Source: DATAYA01 sp036272815 (GTDB lineage Bacteria > Pseudomonadota > Alphaproteobacteria > Acetobacterales > Acetobacteraceae). Taken from it: a DNA stretch of 9,538 nt. The first letter of the stretch is position 1. Each line of letters starts with the position of its first letter. This document shows, piece after piece, positions 8,360 through 9,538 of this stretch. The stretch is taken from assembly GCA_036272815.1 (NCBI GenBank), contig DATAYA010000149.1, positions 1 through 9,538 of the forward strand, read 5' to 3'. The notes below the pieces were generated by a model, which was not told the DNA's origin, made no database searches, and saw nothing but the letters and a program-made list of their open reading frames with translations. The position numbers and the translations under genes were made by a program.

Positions 8360-9538
8360 ATGGCACGCACCACCGCGCCGGAATTGCGTCCGGCAAACCC
8401 CTTTTTTTCCTCCGGCCCCTGCGCCAAGCGACCCGGCTGGTCACTGGCAGCCCTCGATAGTGCGCTGCTCGGCCGCAGCCATCGCGCGGCCGAACCCAAG
8501 GCGCGGCTTGCCGAGGTGATCGCCCGCTCGCGGACGGTGCTGGGCCTGCCCGACGGCTGGCGGCTCGGCATCGTGCCCGCCTCCGACACCGGCGCCGTGG
8601 AGATGGCGCTGTGGTCGCTGCTCGGCGCGCGCGGTGTCGACGTGCTCGCCTTCGAGAGTTTTTCCGAAGGCTGGGCCAGCGACGTCGTCAAGCAGCTCCG
8701 CCTGCCGGACGCACGCGTGCTGTCCGCGCCGTACGGCCGTCTGCCCGATCTCGGCGCCGTCGATTTCGGGCGCGACGTCGTGCTGGCCTGGAACGGCACC
8801 ACCTCGGGCGTGCGGTTCGCGGACAGCGACTGGATCGCCGATGATCGCGAGGGGCTGGTGATCTGCGATGCGACCTCGGCCGCGTTCGCGATGAACCTGC
8901 CCTGGGCGAAGCTCGATGTCGTGACCTGGTCCTGGCAGAAGGCGCTGGGCGGCGAGGCGGCGCACGGCATGCTGGCACTCTCGCCGCGCGCGGTCGAACG
9001 GCTGCAGAGTTACAAACCCGCGTGGCCGTTGCCCAAGATTTTCCGTCTGACCAGCGGCGGCAAGCTGATCGAAGGCATCTTTGCCGGCGAGACGATCAAC
9101 ACGCCGAGCATGCTTTGCGTCGAGGATGCGCTCGACGGGCTGCGCTGGGCGGAGTCGATCGGCGGCCTGCCGGCGCTGGTCGCGCGCGCGGAGGCGAACC
9201 TCGCGGCCATCGCCGCCTGGGTCGGGCGTTCCGGCTGGGCCGCGTTCCTCGCCGAGACCGAGGCGACGCGCTCGCCCACCTCGATCTGCCTGCGCATCGC
9301 CGCCCCGTGGTTTCTCGCGTTGCCCAGCGAGGCACAGGCGAAGGCGGCAAAACGGATCGCCGCGCTGCTCGAAAAGCGGGGAGTTGCCTATGACATCGCC
9401 GCCTACCGCAATGCGCCGCCGGGCCTGCGCATCTGGGGTGGGGCGACGGTCGAAACCTCCGACATCGCGGCCCTGCTGCCCTGGCTCGACTGGGCGGAAG
9501 CAGAGGCCGCCGCCGAACATCTGTCCCTGGCCGCGGAG
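8360..9538 (+). CDS. serC: Phosphoserine aminotransferase SerC (3' end outside the window)
   Basis: SerC transfers an amino group from glutamate to 3-phosphohydroxypyruvate, giving phosphoserine in the second step of serine synthesis; related enzymes also serve pyridoxine synthesis. The frame runs open for 393 codons to the window edge. Alphaproteobacterial SerC proteins are about 390 residues, so only a few codons should be missing. It matches that subgroup closely: FSSGPCAKRPGWSL at 16-29, LLGRSHRA at 36-43, GIVPASDTGAVEMALWSLLG at 70-89, WNGTTSGVR at 144-152, CDATSAAF at 169-176 (Asp170 to the PLP ring), SWQKALGGEAAHG at 191-203 with PLP lysine Lys194, KPAWPLPKIFRLT at 219-231, and GETINTPSMLCVEDALDGL at 243-261. 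No break is seen. It has its own strong ribosome binding site and an 89-base leader, so it probably begins a new unit, usually with serA downstream. An inverted repeat and a T7 run lie in its first 17 codons. Confidence 0.97.
   Translation, partial: MARTTAPELRPANPFFSSGPCAKRPGWSLAALDSALLGRSHRAAEPKARLAEVIARSRTVLGLPDGWRLGIVPASDTGAVEMALWSLLGARGVDVLAFESFSEGWASDVVKQLRLPDARVLSAPYGRLPDLGAVDFGRDVVLAWNGTTSGVRFADSDWIADDREGLVICDATSAAFAMNLPWAKLDVVTWSWQKALGGEAAHGMLALSPRAVERLQSYKPAWPLPKIFRLTSGGKLIEGIFAGETINTPSMLCVEDALDGLRWAESIGGLPALVARAEANLAAIAAWVGRSGWAAFLAETEATRSPTSICLRIAAPWFLALPSEAQAKAAKRIAALLEKRGVAYDIAAYRNAPPGLRIWGGATVETSDIAALLPWLDWAEAEAAAEHLSLAAE
8377..8408 (+). repeat. Hairpin followed by a T7 run inside early serC
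   Basis: GCCGGA (8377-8382) and TCCGGC (8389-8394) are perfect complements around a six-base loop. Seven bases later comes a run of seven T (8402-8408) within the codons for Asn-Pro-Phe-Phe-Ser. This resembles an intrinsic terminator, but the AAACCCC spacer between stem and T-run is unusual and should weaken it. The Phe-Phe-Ser-Ser-Gly-Pro residues are conserved in SerC, which accounts for much of the T-run. Confidence 0.35.

Overview
The window is about 9.5 kb of very GC-rich, densely packed bacterial chromosome. Every real gene is on the + strand and no intergenic gap exceeds about 110 bases, so there is no long gene-free stretch. The gene order cpoB/ybgF - tilS - ftsH - folP - glmM - thiD, the alphaproteobacterial form of SerC, the FtsH N-terminus and the strong G/C preference at third codon positions all point to an alphaproteobacterium. 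Rhodospirillales, perhaps Acetobacteraceae, is my best guess; the family is inferred from remembered gene order and protein style, not from a search.

Layout. Positions 1-406 hold the 3' end of cpoB (ybgF), the TPR-containing last gene of the tol-pal cluster, which must lie just upstream. tilS (tRNA-Ile lysidine synthetase) overlaps it by 29 bases. ftsH (membrane AAA+ zinc protease) follows, with a short possible ORF that exactly bridges the tilS stop and the ftsH start. A 91-base gap with a REP-like palindrome leads to folP (dihydropteroate synthase), whose GTG start overlaps a seven-codon mini-ORF carrying a strong Shine-Dalgarno sequence. glmM (phosphoglucosamine mutase) follows after 32 bases, and thiD (HMP/HMP-P kinase) overlaps the glmM stop by 4 bases. 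A two-part family-2-like glycosyltransferase of unknown acceptor follows 18 bases after thiD. An 89-base leader then precedes serC (phosphoserine aminotransferase), which is still open at the right edge; serA commonly follows it in alphaproteobacteria.

Functionally the left 6.8 kb is a housekeeping block: outer-membrane and division support (CpoB), decoding fidelity (TilS), membrane proteostasis (FtsH), folate (FolP), amino-sugar supply for peptidoglycan and LPS (GlmM) and thiamine (ThiD). The tight spacing and overlaps suggest translational coupling and probably read-through. The glycosyltransferase is the only accessory-looking gene. serC probably begins a new transcription unit for serine synthesis.

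I see no defence system, CRISPR array, insertion sequence, integrase, tRNA or rRNA. I did not find a clearly new system. The observations most worth checking are small ones at gene junctions: the tilS-ftsH bridging ORF, the mini-ORF before folP, and the serC leader, whose hairpin covers the ribosome binding site.
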